Source: Geosiphon pyriformis
Lineage: Eukaryota > Glomeromycota > Glomeromycetes > Archaeosporales > Geosiphonaceae
Length of the DNA: 64,000 nucleotides
Direction: 5' to 3'
NCBI GenBank assembly: GCA_016748015.1
Contig: JAAOMT010000436.1
Location: 58,091-122,090, forward strand
Part shown: positions 10,681 to 22,050 of the stretch, one piece after another
Numbering within the stretch: position 1 is the first letter of the stretch
Layout of the letters: every line of letters starts with the position of its first letter
The notes under the pieces: generated by a model
What the model was told of the DNA's origin: nothing
The model's database searches: none
What the model saw: only the letters and a program-made list of their open reading frames with translations
Program-made: the position numbers and the translations under genes

Positions 10681-11390
10681 TCTCAAAATGCTTATCGTCG
10701 ACCCAAACTTGTATGTGTCAATTGTGGCAAGAAACTGTCAACAATAGACACATGCTGTAGTAAGAACGAAGAATAGATGACAGTAACCAAGTACTACTGT
10801 TGCCCATGCATCCTTGAATGTGATAGATGACAGCCAAAAATAGGAAAATGGGATGGTACTTTGTGTTTAGCTTGTGGAGATACCCTCTTAGATAAAGGGA
10901 TGTAAAAAGACATTCCTGGAAGAGGAGGAGCATGTGATGAGACATGCCAATACACTATCCTAATCAACAACTGAGTATGAAAGGGAACTCCCATCAACGA
11001 TGTCTGGAAACAAGCATTAAGATGCCTAGAAAGATATTCACATGACGAAGATAAGATCTAGAGAATGGCATATGCTATGTCAGAAGGCGCTACAACAGAG
11101 GAGCTGAGAGAAATTAAAAACAACCTACTATCCCTACCTGAGCCCAAATATATCCAAATCTTTGATGTTTTTGGCAACATCGAAGACGAATTAAAGGAAT
11201 TTCATGAGCACTTCCAGCAACTAGCACTCACAAGAGAAGAACAAGAAGAGCACTTAGCACAGCTAAACACCTGGCTATGTGACCACTGTTTAATTCCATA
11301 TGACTTTCAATATTGTAATAAGTATGACCTCATTTACAATCCACCACCATGCATGATCTACACGATCCCTAAAGAGGAAGAACCAATCAG
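10681..11390 (+). pseudogene. Cys-rich (paired zinc-ribbon-like) module of element A Pol
   Basis: In the Pol frame four Cys pairs follow one another: C-x2-C at 10714-10725, Cys-Cys at 10753-10758, the CCPC...C cluster at 10798-10821, C-x2-C (CLAC) at 10864-10875 and C-x3-C at 10933-10947. A further CDHC pair lies at 11278-11289, followed by a YCNKYD segment. The spacing suggests two treble-clef or ribbon-type zinc sites plus a later one. All four elements in the window have it at the same place, between protease and dUTPase. I do not know this module from described Ty3 Pol proteins; the role could be nucleic-acid binding. Stops at 10777, 10831, 10906 and 10972 are decay. Confidence 0.65.
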
Positions 11391-12393
11391 CAATTGTACA
11401 TCAGAATCAGAATTGCTGATCAATTATGATTTAAACTCCGACAACAATGACAACAACAACGGTTTAAGCTCCATTCATAATGGCAATAACAATAACAATG
11501 ATTCCAACTCTGATCCAAACTCTGATACAAACTACAAACAATATATTGCACTACCAAATATCTCTAAGAAGCAGGAATTGAAATGGTATAGTGACAATGG
11601 GGAAGGTATTATGTCAGAATACATGCATGATACTGATGCAGGGTTTGATCTGAGATATCCAGAAAAAGATGCTATCAAATTGAAGCCAAATGCATGAATA
11701 TGCATTGATCTGAGAATAGCTCTAGAGATCCCAGCAACAATCATGGTTCTGTTAGCATTTAGAAGTAGTTTAGCAAAAAAAGAAATTAATATTAGAGGAG
11801 GAATAGTGGATGCAGAATATACAGAAAATATCAGTGCCATGCTACAAAATGACTCAGAAAAGGCTTACACTATTGAGCCAAATGAAAAGATAGCACAGGC
11901 AATATTTCTGCCACTAGTCAAAATAGCTAACTTAATGTCAGTAAGAACAAGAGAAAAATTAGAGATAACAGCAAGAGGGATACAAGGATTTGGATTAATG
12001 AGTAAAATAGATGTACCAGTTAATATGGTGGAGAAAAAAATTGTTGGTCAAGAAATTTCCATTCCACCATATAGCCAGTACATGCTAGCAATAGAAAAAA
12101 AGGAAAAAGAACAGCATCAGATTTTTGAAGCAAAACTGACTCTTTGTGAATCAGGAGAGATTAGACTCATCAATCTCCACATACCAGCCAAAAATTACAG
12201 CCACATCAAAATTTTTATCTACAACAACACAAAAAATGTCATAGTGATACCAGCCAGAACCACCATAAGATACTTAAACACTGAAATAGAGGATCAACCA
12301 CCAAACCCCATTCTAGACTTTCCACAGCTTTGTAAATATGTCGACATTACATCACAAACAATCTATGGACGAGATAAATGTTATTTGCTCTAA
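11391..12393 (+). pseudogene. dUTPase domain of element A Pol, plus beta-rich linker
   Basis: After an Asn/Ser/Asp low-complexity run (11400-11530) the trimeric dUTPase motifs appear in order: motif I with AGFDLRYP near 11638, motif II FRSSLAKK near 11758, motif III GGIVDAEYTENI near 11797, motif IV EPNEKIAQAIFLPL near 11875 and motif V ARGIQGFG near 11970. dUTPase hydrolyses dUTP to dUMP and pyrophosphate, lowering uracil incorporation into cDNA. Motif III keeps the catalytic Asp and Tyr. The STG of motif V reads LMS here, and there is one stop near 11695. About 110 residues of beta-rich linker (12050-12330) lead to RT. Confidence 0.85.
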
Positions 12394-13775
12394 CTAAAAC
12401 AATTAGAACAAATGAACATAAGAAATCTGGACCCACTACAATGTATGCAGCTCAAGATGTTACTCAACAATTTCAATGACATCTTTGCCAGTGAAAACAA
12501 ATTTGGCAGAACTGACATCATCTAACATCAAATCAAGACTGGAGATGCAATGCCAATCAAACAGTAAGCATACAGAGTACCACCAGCCAGCCATAAAATC
12601 ATCCATCAAGAGATCAACCAAATGCTTGACAATGAGTTAATTCAGCTATCAATGAGTCCATGGTTGTCACCAGTAGTATTTGTCCATAAGAAGAATGGAA
12701 AGATCTGATTTTGTGTAGACTACAGAAAACTAAATAGTATAATTTGTGGAGACAACTATCCAACTCCACAGATACAAGAACTATTCGATGCTTTTGGTAG
12801 AAACAAATAGTTCTCAATGTTAGACTTAGATAGTGGTTACTGACAAGTAGCCATGGATCCAGCCAACAAAGAAAAAATGGCATTCACCACAAAAGAGAGA
12901 AACTTTGAGTTTGAAGTTATGCCATTTGGCTTAACCAACGCACCAGCCACTTTCCAATAGCTAATGAAAATTGTTTATACTGGCTTATTGTGGAAATTAG
13001 TAGTTATATACTTGGACAACACCAATGTATTCTCAAAAACATTTGATGATCATCTTCATTATCTTTAACAAGTGTTTGAAAGACTAAGAAGAATAGAACT
13101 AAAGTTAAATGCAACAAAGTGCTTCTTTGGCAAGACAGAACTCAAATTCTTGGAACACATAGTCAGCAAAAATAACATCAAAACGGATCCAGAGAAAATA
13201 GAGATAGTAAAAAACTTTCCAGTACTGACCAATATAACAGAACTAAAATCATTCTTGGGATTTGCCAGTTATTATTGACATTTTATCAAGAACTTTTCCA
13301 AGATAGCGCAGCCACTCAACCAACTGCAAACCAAGAATACAAAATATGAATAGACAGAAAGTCAACAAAAAGCTTTTGATATTCTGAAAAGAAAGCTCAT
13401 TTAAGCTCCAGTACTGATCTATCCAGATTACAGCAAACCATTCATCATTACTACCAATGCATCCGGCCAAGCATTAGGAGCAGTACTATCTCAGAGAGGA
13501 CCAGATGACAGAGAACATCCAATAGCATATGCCAGCAGAGGTTTAACACCAGCCAAAAAGAACTATGGAACACCAGAACAAGAACACTTAGCGATATACT
13601 GAGCAGTCATGAAATGAAAAGAATACTTGAGCCAGAAGTTTAAAGTATACACAGATCACAAAGAATTAACATCACTCCAAAAACAAGAATTTGGAGATAG
13701 AAGACAGTCAAGATAGAAAATGGCACTTGCACCATATAATTATACTATACATTATAAAAAGAGAAAAAACAATGA
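12394..13775 (+). pseudogene. Reverse transcriptase and RNase H (N-terminal part) of element A
   Basis: Ty3-type RT in the Pol frame: HKKNGKI then FCVDYRKLN near 12715, the FSMLDLDSGY palm motif near 12820, [13 protein letters not shown] near 12920 and the active site YLDN at 13009-13020 (canonical YxDD). The thumb motif LKFLEHIVSKNNIKTDP follows. RNase H begins near 13430 with TTNASGQALGAVLSQ, its first catalytic Asp replaced by Asn at 13456-13458, then PEQEHLAIY and YTDHKEL. It is cut at 13775 by element B. About ten stops, mostly TGG to TAG/TGA, confirm decay. Confidence 0.9.
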
Positions 13776-14652
13776 TATTACAGGTAACAATTTCTGGTGT
13801 TGAATTAAATACAAACCCATAACTTGGTGCTCAAAGCTATTCTCGTTGTCGATGATCTGAAGGTTTGGTATCTGAAGGTTTTGTATCTAAAGGGTTTGGT
13901 TGAGTTTTTTGTATAATGAACAGAGATTTAATGGTAATAGTTTTATCCATAGCTTTCCAAAACCGCAGTTTCATCAATTTCTTTCTCAGCTTGATGGCTG
14001 GTATTCCTCCTGGTAAGCTATCCTCAATTAAGTGTTCTATCCTTATTTCTGGGTCTTTTACCAGTCACATTTATCTTGACGTCAGTGCTTCATGCATTAA
14101 TCTTCAATAGAGTTAGTAAACAACAATAAAATCAAAGCAAAAAAATAAAGAAAATAAAATAAAATAAAGAAAGAAAAGAAATAAGCCAAGGTGATTTACA
14201 AGTTAGTATTCTGTCAATAGCCATGATCAAGAGCTATTGTTCCAGTATGGTTAAATATCAATTACTATTAATATAAAGTGTTGATAGTAGAAATGGATTT
14301 GAAATAACAAATAGTTATTTATTAGATACTTGTAATTTGGAGTGTTGTTTAAATTAAATCTAAACTAAGAGATCTGTCTTTTCAGCTTCTAATCCTGCTG
14401 CTATATATACATAATTGAGATTCCTCAATTCCTTGATTCTTTATGACAGGAATCCTAGAATTCCTGGAATTCTGTGATTGCTTTAAGAGAAATCCTGGAA
14501 TTCTGGAATCCTACAATTCCTTGTCGGGGAATCCTGAAATTTCTGGAATCCTGCAATTCCTGAGAGGAATCCTGGAATTCCAAATTTACTATGCCTACTT
14601 CTGGTTGGTTAATAATCATGCTAATATATTTCCTATATTTCTATGAGTAACA
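13776..14652 (-). repeat. 3' LTR of element B
   Basis: 877 bp, against 839 bp for its partner at 32881-33719. The length difference is largely one missing palindromic unit in the GGAATCC array. TATATATA lies at about 14402-14409, and the array of GGAATTCC-type units at 14440-14585 lies upstream of it in the transcription direction. Differences from the partner are nearly all transitions. Confidence 0.9.
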
Positions 14653-14665
14653 TTATTCCCTTCTT

Positions 14666-15325
14666 TTAATATTGAGCTCTGTCAAAATCCAACTCGTTTA
14701 ATTCCTCCTCTTGAAGTATTTCCTGGATTTTGTTTTCGAGAATTACTTGTGTTATTTGGGTCTGTAATTCTTCAAATTGAGTATTGGTGATCTTTTCCAA
14801 TTGATTATTGGTAACCATATCCATTGCTTTGTTGAGTAATATTTCTGGTCTATTCTGAAATGCTGTATGTATTCAGTATATAGCTCGGGCCTATGTGGAT
14901 AAGTTGTTCTTTCCCACAAAATATTCTAATTGTTGTAGTATTTTTCTGTCAAATAATTGCTTTGTTTTATTTGTATATAGATTCTGGATATTTACGTGTT
15001 GTCCCAAGTAAAAATAACAATAGTTTTGTGGAAATTGTTGTATTCACCAATTCCAAGTTTCTTTAGTCAACTCTTGATATAGTGACTCTTTTGTCAACTC
15101 TCTTATTGCTAATTTTACTTTTACAATGATTTTGTCCACAGTATTTTCAGTTTTCTTCTGTGTTCTGGATTGTAATGTCTTTCTAGTATCTTGATATCAA
15201 ATGGTTTGTTGATTGATTGTAATCTCCACTTTCTGGTGTTGAATCAATTGAAAGAGTTGTTGTGCTAGTGAGTGAATGTTGTTTGTAACTTCTATTTTTC
15301 TGATATTTTCTGTCATGTTTACCAT
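14666..15325 (-). pseudogene. ORF3 of element B
   Basis: A 220-codon frame starts at the ATG at 15323-15325, 24 bases after the integrase stop, and ends at TAA 14666-14668 just before the polypurine tract. It has exactly the same length as ORF3 of A. Conserved features are NNIHSLAQQLFQLIQ at the N-terminus, CYFYLGQ in the middle and a C-terminal helical segment with FEELQTQITQVIL. No membrane segment or signal peptide is visible, so it is not an obvious envelope protein. Four stops (TGA and TAG) interrupt it. Function unknown. Confidence 0.65.
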
Positions 15326-15349
15326 GTCTTTATATATTCTTTTGATGGA

Positions 15350-16732
15350 TCAATTTGACATGTTGTTGTCAATAATAATGATTGGTTCCAGATCTCATGG
15401 AATCTGATCTGGTTGGACTAGTATTTTCTGTACTCCTAATTGTGGAATATTGCTGGTGGATAGTAGTATAGTGTTGTGATATGGTTTCAGTCAATCTCCA
15501 TATGCTGCTTTGGTTAAGATTTTGTTGTCCAGTCTTAATTTGTAAGCTCCATTCCCTAGAATTTTTTCTATGTGAAATGGTTCATCCCAATTGGGGTCGA
15601 ATTTTCTATTTCATTGTTTTTTTGCTTTGGTATAATGTAAAAGTACTTTGTCTCCAATCTTGAATTCAACTGGTTTGTCTAGTAGTTGACTATCATGTCT
15701 TTCTTTCTGTTTTTTTTGTGACTTTTGAATATTATCAGCTGCTCTTCTTCATTTGTTTTCTAATGTTTCTATTAAGTCATATGTTTTTTTCAGCAATGTT
15801 TCTTGAAAATTCTCTTCTGTTATTAGTTTAGCTGGATATGTATTAATTTCTCTCTCTACTGGTAATGTTGCTGTTCTACCATATACTAATTCAAATGGTG
15901 TTGTTTGTGTAGTATCTTGCTTCATTGTCCGATAAGCAAATAATACTAATGGTATGAACAAATCCAATTTGTCCTGGTTTTCTTGGCTGAGTTTGGCAAT
16001 TGCTTCACACAATATTCTATTAAATTTTTCAACTAGACCATTTGTTTGTGGATGATATAGTGATGATAGTGGTCTCTTAATTCCGAATCTCTGGCTTAAT
16101 TCTGCTAATGTTCTATTCACAAAGTGGGTTCTTTGGTTTGATAATGGTTTTTTTAGATATCCGTGTTGACAGATCAAATTTTGATGAATAAATTTGGCAA
16201 CGGATTCTGTATCCGCTCTTTGAATTGCTTTTGTCTCTGGCCATTTAGTGAGATAGTTCATGACTACTGCTATATATCTGTTTTCTCTGCTGGTGATTGT
16301 TAATGGTTTGACTAAATCAATTCCAATCTGGTCAAATGGTTGTCCCACTTTGATTGGTCTTAATGGTTCACTGGATTTTGTTCCTTTTCTTCACTGACAA
16401 CCGTCACAATTTTGAACATATTGGATGATGTCTGGATACATTGATAGCCAATAGTATCTTTTTTTGGTTCTTTCCATGGTTGCTTCTTTGTAAAAATGTC
16501 CTGCTGTTGGATTTGAGTGCATGTTGAATAATATTGTCTCTTTTTCTGGCTCTGTAATTACTCTGGTTGGTTGATCTGGATCCCTTCTATTTTTCTGATA
16601 AAGTATATTTTGGTGAGTGATAAAATATTTTGATTGTTGTTTGATACTCTTTCATTCCATTTGAGATAAATTCTCCTTGAATTGTTGAGTAGTTATATAA
16701 TATTGAATTTGTTGATATTTTTGTATGTTCAT
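15350..16732 (-). pseudogene. Integrase of element B (separate ORF)
   Basis: The frame starts with its own ATG at 16730-16732, downstream of the pol stop at 16796-16798 and a second TAA, and ends at TGA 15350-15352 (461 codons). The HHCC zinc-binding domain and the GIDL catalytic strand (near 16310) are present, as is HPQTNGLVEKFN with the catalytic Glu. The middle catalytic Asp is Asn (LSNQRTHF near 16120). An SH3-like tail with the W-x-x-F-D-P type motif follows (15560-15660). The enzyme joins cDNA to host DNA. Two further stops lie in the N-terminal region. Confidence 0.85.
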
Positions 16733-16795
16733 CTTTTGTTGTATTTTTTCATTGGTATTGTTCTGGTTTTGTTATATTTTTGGGTTGTAATGTCC

Positions 16796-17383
16796 TTAGA
16801 TTTGTTTCATTCGCGATAAACCATCAGCATTTCTATTGTCTTTTCCCTTTTTATAATGTATAGTATAATTATATAGTGCAAGTGCCATTTTCCATCTTGA
16901 CTGTCTTCCATTTTCAAATTCTTGTTTTTGGAGTGATGTTAATTCTTTGTGATCTGTGTATACTTCAAACTTCTGGCTCAAGTATTTTTTCCATTTCATG
17001 ACTGCCCAGTATATTGCTAAGTATTCTTGTTCTGGTGTTCCATAGTTCTTTTTGGCTGGTGTTAAACCTCTGCTGGTATATGCTACTAGATGTTCTCTGT
17101 TGTCTGGTCCTTTCTGAGATAGTACTGCTCCTAATACTTGGCCAGATGCATTGGTAGTGATGATGAATGGTTTGCTGTGATCTGGATAGATCAGTACTAG
17201 AGCTTGAATGAGCTTTCTTTTCAGAATATCAAAAGCTTTTTGTTGACTTTTTGTCCATTCATATTTTGTATTCTTGGTTTGCAGTTGGTTGAGTGGCTGC
17301 ATTATCTTGGAAAAGTTCTTGATAAAACATCGATAGTAGCTGGCAAATCTCAAGAATGATTTCAGTTCTATCATATTGGTTGA
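16796..17383 (-). pseudogene. RT C-terminal end and RNase H of element B
   Basis: An open frame running from the insertion point of C to TAA 16796-16798. It has the RT connection motif SFLRFASYYRCFIKNFSK, then RNase H: ITTNASGQVLGAVLSQ with the first catalytic Asp changed to Asn (17150-17152), PEQEYLAIYWAV, VYTDHKELTSL and the ending NRNADGLSRM. It is free of internal stops, unlike the A copy. The stop immediately after SRMKQI also occurs in A and D and at the equivalent place in C, suggesting a real end of Pol. Confidence 0.85.
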
Positions 17384-17694
17384 TATTACTGGAGGTTTTT
17401 GGTCTCTTCTTAGCTCTTGTATGTTTGTTGTAATGCTGTTAATTCACAATTATGGGAAGTGTTTGAACCTCTGATAACTGAATTTATTTTCAAATTATCT
17501 CTTATAATTTGAACTGCTGGGCTTATAAGTGGAATGGCCAATTCCATGCCAGTTGCTTTGTATAGTTATGTTGTAGTAAACGTTAACTCTTTCCCAGGAA
17601 TTGCTTGTCTGGAAGCTCACTAAAATATGTAGTTACTTTGCTGTGAAAGTCAACTCTTTTACAGAAATCTCATCTGTAGGCTATTCTAATAATT

Positions 17695-17726
<32 letters not shown>

Positions 17727-18365
17727 AAATGTAAAAAAAATAGAATTCTGTTAAGAGAAATGTTTTCTATTCAGGCCTGGAATCACTAACAGTTTACTAA
17801 AATTGGTAGCTAATCAATTTCAAAATGTTAGTTGGGTTTTAAGGATTTTCCAAGTGCAATAATTAAAGAATTTGGTTTTTTGAATTATTTGATATTTATT
17901 TCTTTTTGTGTATATAGAAACAGTTCTAAGAGGTAAATCTAAAAGTAAGATACATTTTCTTAAAGAAAGAAGCTCTTCTTTTATACAACTTGTCATAACA
18001 CTATTTTATGAACTTGAACTTTGCTCTTTTCTACAATTTCGCCGAACTAAAGATACATTTTGGCAAACTACAAGTTATTTCTGTAAACTATTAGATATTT
18101 CGGTGAATTATCAATTATTTTGGCAAATTTCTACAAATTTTGGCAAACTTTTGAATGTTACATATTTCGGGGTATTGCATAATTGATTATCGTATTTAGG
18201 TTACATTTGTGTTATGTACAAATTGGGTTATTAATTAAATGATAATTTTGGACATTTTGTTAATGTAATAAGTGATAATTTGAAACGATAATATATGCTA
18301 ATTAATGATAAGATTTATAAGGGTAATTTCATGCTAAACAATATCTCTAATTTCGTCTAGTAATA
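17384..18365 (-). repeat. 3' LTR of element C
   Basis: 982 bp, the same length as the partner at 26220-27201. In the first ~250 bases I counted 13 differences from the partner, all transitions, several as TG opposite CA at the same site. The terminus at 18360-18365 reads GTAATA (normally GTAACA). ORF3 ends 32 bases inside this LTR. Confidence 0.92.
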
Positions 18366-19053
18366 TAACCTCCTCCTCAAGACTGAGCTCCATTGAAGTC
18401 CAAGTACTGTCTGTAATTTCTAGATAATAATCCAAAATTATTGAAGAAATTTGGTCTGAAAATTGTTAAAATTTCAGTTTTGTGAGCTTTCCAATGTATT
18501 GAATCTTCAAAGGCTGTAAAATTGGGTTTTGTAAAACATTTTCACAGGTATGGAATAGGTCATAAAGTCTAAGAGCAGCTCTTAGTTTATAATGACTGTT
18601 TGTAGGTCCAGCTGTTGTCTTGAATTCATTGTAGAATTGTTTCTAAATAGCTTCTTTTGTGAGATTTGCTGCTATAAGCTCTTATTTTTGTTCATAAAGT
18701 GTTTTTTCAATGTAAAAATATCTATATATTGGAGTATAGTTGTAGTTTTCTTCATTAAAACACAGTTGAAGTTTTTGTTAAATAGTAGCATTTGGTGGAA
18801 TACTAATAAGAGTGAGCATTAAGTTTTCTCTTAAAGCAAGCTTTAAAAGTTCTGGCAGGTGAATTCCAGAATAATTTCTTGTATTTTTCTTATACGGGTG
18901 ATATTTTTGTGCATTTGGGGCTAAATTTGTAACTACTTTTGTTTGGGTATAATTAATGTGGTTTCCAGTAACAGTAATGGATAATTCGAGTATTGTTTTT
19001 AAAGCTAACATTAGTTTTTGAGATAATTGTTGAATGTTTTAAGGAATAGTTAT
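18334..19053 (-). pseudogene. ORF3 of element C, ending inside the LTR
   Basis: A 240-codon frame whose start codon is ATA here (19051-19053; ATG in element F) and whose TAG lies at 18334-18336 inside the 3' LTR. The segment coding for a run of Glu (EEE) is the polypurine tract itself, and the last ten or so residues are U3-encoded. The region with GKLTKLKFQQFSDQI can be aligned with GKMTNAQFEELQTKI of element A's ORF3, so the two families share this gene. It looks helical and soluble; no known domain recognised. A few stops interrupt it. Confidence 0.65.
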
Positions 19054-19175
19054 TATAAGAGATTTGAAAATAAAGGAAAATTATTTTTGGTGTATGGGTT
19101 TTTATGTTATTTTTGTTTTGTTTTTGTGAGATTGTTCCTAAATTATAAGGAGATAACTATAATAATAAATTTAAA

Positions 19176-20524
19176 TTAAGTATTCAAGTTGGGAGGTTGT
19201 TCAATAACAACTATTGGTTTTAAATTTTGGAGAATATCTTCAAGATTGATTCAGGATTGTTTCTGGAATTATAGTGTTTCAAATGATCTCCATGTGCAAC
19301 TTTTGCTAGGATTTTGTTATCAAGTCTTAGCTTGTATGATCTATTGCCTAGAATTTTATGGATAAAAAATGGTCCATCTCATTTATTTTCAAATTTTTCA
19401 CTCCATTGTTTTTTGGCTTTAGTTCTGTGTAAAAGAACTTTGTTTCCAATTTTAAATTCATTGGTGACTGATGGCAATTTGTTGTCATGCCATTCTTTTT
19501 GTTGAGTTTGAAAGTGTTCAATGTGGATTGCTGCTATTTGTCGTTTTTCTTTTAATGTGCTAAGCAGAGTGTAGGCTCTTTATTGTAGTGTTTCCTGAAA
19601 GTTGTCTTCATTAATTGGCTGTACTGGGTATGTTTCCACTGTGAAACTAATTGGTAACATTGTTGTCCTTCCATAGGTTAAATCAAATGATGTGTGTTTT
19701 GTGATATCTTGTTTTAGTGTTCTATATGCTAGTAACACTGATGGGATAAAGATATCCCATTCCTGCTCAAAATTTGTTGAGACTTTGGCTAAAGATTTAC
19801 ACAATGTTCTGTTGAAACATTCTACAAGTCTATTTGTTTGTAGATGGTAAAGTAAAGATAATGGTCTTTTAACATTGAATTGTTCACAGATTTTTTGAAT
19901 TAGATTGTTTACAAAATGTGTTTTTTGATTGGATAAAAGTTCGATTGGGCATCTATATCTACAAATAATGTCTTTGTAAATGAAGTTTGCTACTGATTTT
20001 GCATCTGCTTGTTGAATGGCTCTGGCTTCAGGCCATTTGGTAAGATAATCTATAGCTACTGTGATATAACAGTTTTCTTGGTTTGTAATAGGTAGTGGTC
20101 CGACTAAATCAATACCAATTTGGTCAAAAGGCTGTCCAACTTTGATTGGATTTAAAGGTTCTGTAGGGCAAGTTCTTCCTTTTCTTTGACAATTATCACA
20201 AGATTTAATGTATTCATGAATGTCTTTTCTCATTTGGGGCCAAAAGTAATGTTCTAATGTTCTTTGGGTGGTACTATCTTTTTCTAAATGTGCTGATAAA
20301 GAGTCTGAGTGCATGTTGTATAAGATAGTTTTCTTCTCATTTTCCTGTATTAATCTGAGTGGTTTGTCTGGGTTTCTGAAGTTTTGATAATAAATGGTGT
20401 TGTTGTGTAGAAAATATTGTTTAGTTTTTTGTTGTAATCGGTGTTTTTCATCTGAAGACCAATCTGTTGGGATTGTTAGTGTCTCCAAATATTGTTTGGG
20501 ATTGTTGTAGTTTTCAGGGTTCAT
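19176..20524 (-). pseudogene. Integrase of element C (separate ORF)
   Basis: Starts with ATG 20522-20524, 50 bases downstream of the pol stop (20575-20577) and in another frame, and ends near TAA 19176-19178. The first 314 codons are open. They contain the HHCC domain (MHSDSLSAH ... CDNCQ), the GIDLVGPL strand with the first catalytic Asp, LLSNQKTHF with the second Asp changed to Asn, and QTNRLVECFNR with the Glu. The SH3-like tail (19260-19560) has stops and a frame change. The protein end, NLNT then stop, resembles the RPNT ending in A. Confidence 0.85.
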
Positions 20525-20574
20525 TGTTTGTTGTTTTTGTTACTGCTAATTCGAATGAGTGTTGGTTTTGTGTT

Positions 20575-22050
20575 TTAATCTTGCCTCATTCTTGAAAGAC
20601 AATTAACATTGGTGTGAAGTTTTCCTGGTTTGTAATGTACAATGTATTAGTAGTTGGCTAAAAATCTTGTCTATTGGGTTTGTTTGGCATTCAGCTGAGT
20701 GTTTTTGTTTTGAAGCCATTTGAGTCCAATATTATCAGTGATAATATCAAATTCTTTAGGCCTAAAATAAAGATTGAAGTGATATAAGGCCCAAATTACG
20801 GCTGCTGTTTCTAGTTCTGTGGCAAAGTAGTTTTTTTCAACTGGTTTTAATGTTCTATTAGCATAAGCAATTACTTGCTCATTTTTGTTGTCATCTAATT
20901 GTGATAAAATGGCACCAAAGGCAGTGTAAGAAGTGTTTGTAGCTAGTCAAAATCAGTTATTGAAGTCTGGGTAGGTGAGAATTGGAGCTGTTGTCAGCTT
21001 TTTCTTGAGAATTTCAAAAGCTTTTTGGTGTTCTTCCATCCATTTGTATTCGACGTTTTTAGTAGTGAGCTGGTTAAGGGGTTTTGCAATTTCTGAGAAT
21101 TTTTTAATAAATTTTCAGTAATAAGATGCTAATCCAATAAATCCTCTTAATTCTGTGGTATTTTGTGGAGTCTTGAAGTTTTTGACAATGCTGATTTTTC
21201 CAGGGTCTGGTTTAATTCCATCTTTGCTAACAATGTGACCAAGAAAGGCCAAACTCATTTTTCTGAAGTAGTATTTTTTGATGTTCAGTTTCAATCCTGC
21301 TTTCTGTAATCATTGAAAAACTTTGCACAGGTGTTTTAAGTGTAATTCAAAAGATGATGAATAAACATTAGTATCATCAAGATAGACAACTACTGATTTC
21401 CAAAGGAGGCCTTTGTAAACAATGTTCATAAGTCTTTAGAATGTTGCTGGTGTATTGCATAATCCGAAAGACATTACGTTAAACTCGTAGTTTCCTTCTT
21501 GAGTAGTGAATGCTGTTTTGGGGCAATCTTTGGGATCCATGGCAACTTGCCAGTATTCACTCTCTAAATCTAATGTTGAAAAGTATTTGGACTTTTCAAA
21601 AGCATCTAGCATGTCATCAATTCAGGGAAGAGGGTAAGCATCTCCAATGGTGACACTATTGAGTTGTCAATAATCAACACAAAATCATATCTTTCCATTT
21701 TTTTTTTTAACTAAGACCACAGGTGAAGCCCATGGATTCATTGATGGTTGAATAAGCCCATTGTTGAGCATCCGTTGTACTTCTTCGTGAATAAATTGGT
21801 GACTTTCTAGAGCAACTTGGTAGACTTGCTGTTGCTTTGGTTTGGTATCTTCTGTATAGATTTGGTGTTGAACCAAATTGGTTCTTCCTAAGTCATTGTT
21901 ATTTTTGGCAAAGATATCAGCAAATTCTGCAATTAGCTCTTTGAGCTGGCTCTGTTGTTGTGGTTCAAGTTGTCCCATGTTGATTTGAGATAGTTTTTTC
22001 ATAACAACATGGTAGTTTTCAGAGCTGGAGTTTGGGTTGATTTTTGGTAG
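20575..22050 (-). pseudogene. Reverse transcriptase and RNase H of element C
   Basis: RT motifs in order: WASPVVLVKKKNGKI at about 21690-21735, FSTLDLESEYWQVAMDP near 21540-21580, MSFGLCNTPATF near 21440-21475 and intact YLDD at 21370-21384. The connection, RGFIGLASYY, is near 21130. RNase H (20560-20980) has its first motif as LATNTSY (Asp to Asn), then TELETAAVIWAL and ITDNIGLKWL. Pol ends SRMRQD-TAA at 20575. Codon GAT-GAT at the active site contains no CpG, unlike the other family. Stops around 21100, 21430 and 21665 break the frame. Confidence 0.88.

Noticed and set aside
9754-13775. Reassigned stop codons instead of decay
   Set aside because: Stops fall at different places in each copy, replace Arg, Gln and Trp codons by single transitions, and the neighbouring host genes use TAA and TGA as normal stops.
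14443-14646. Frame with repeated GILEF-type peptides
   Set aside because: Translation of the palindromic LTR array.
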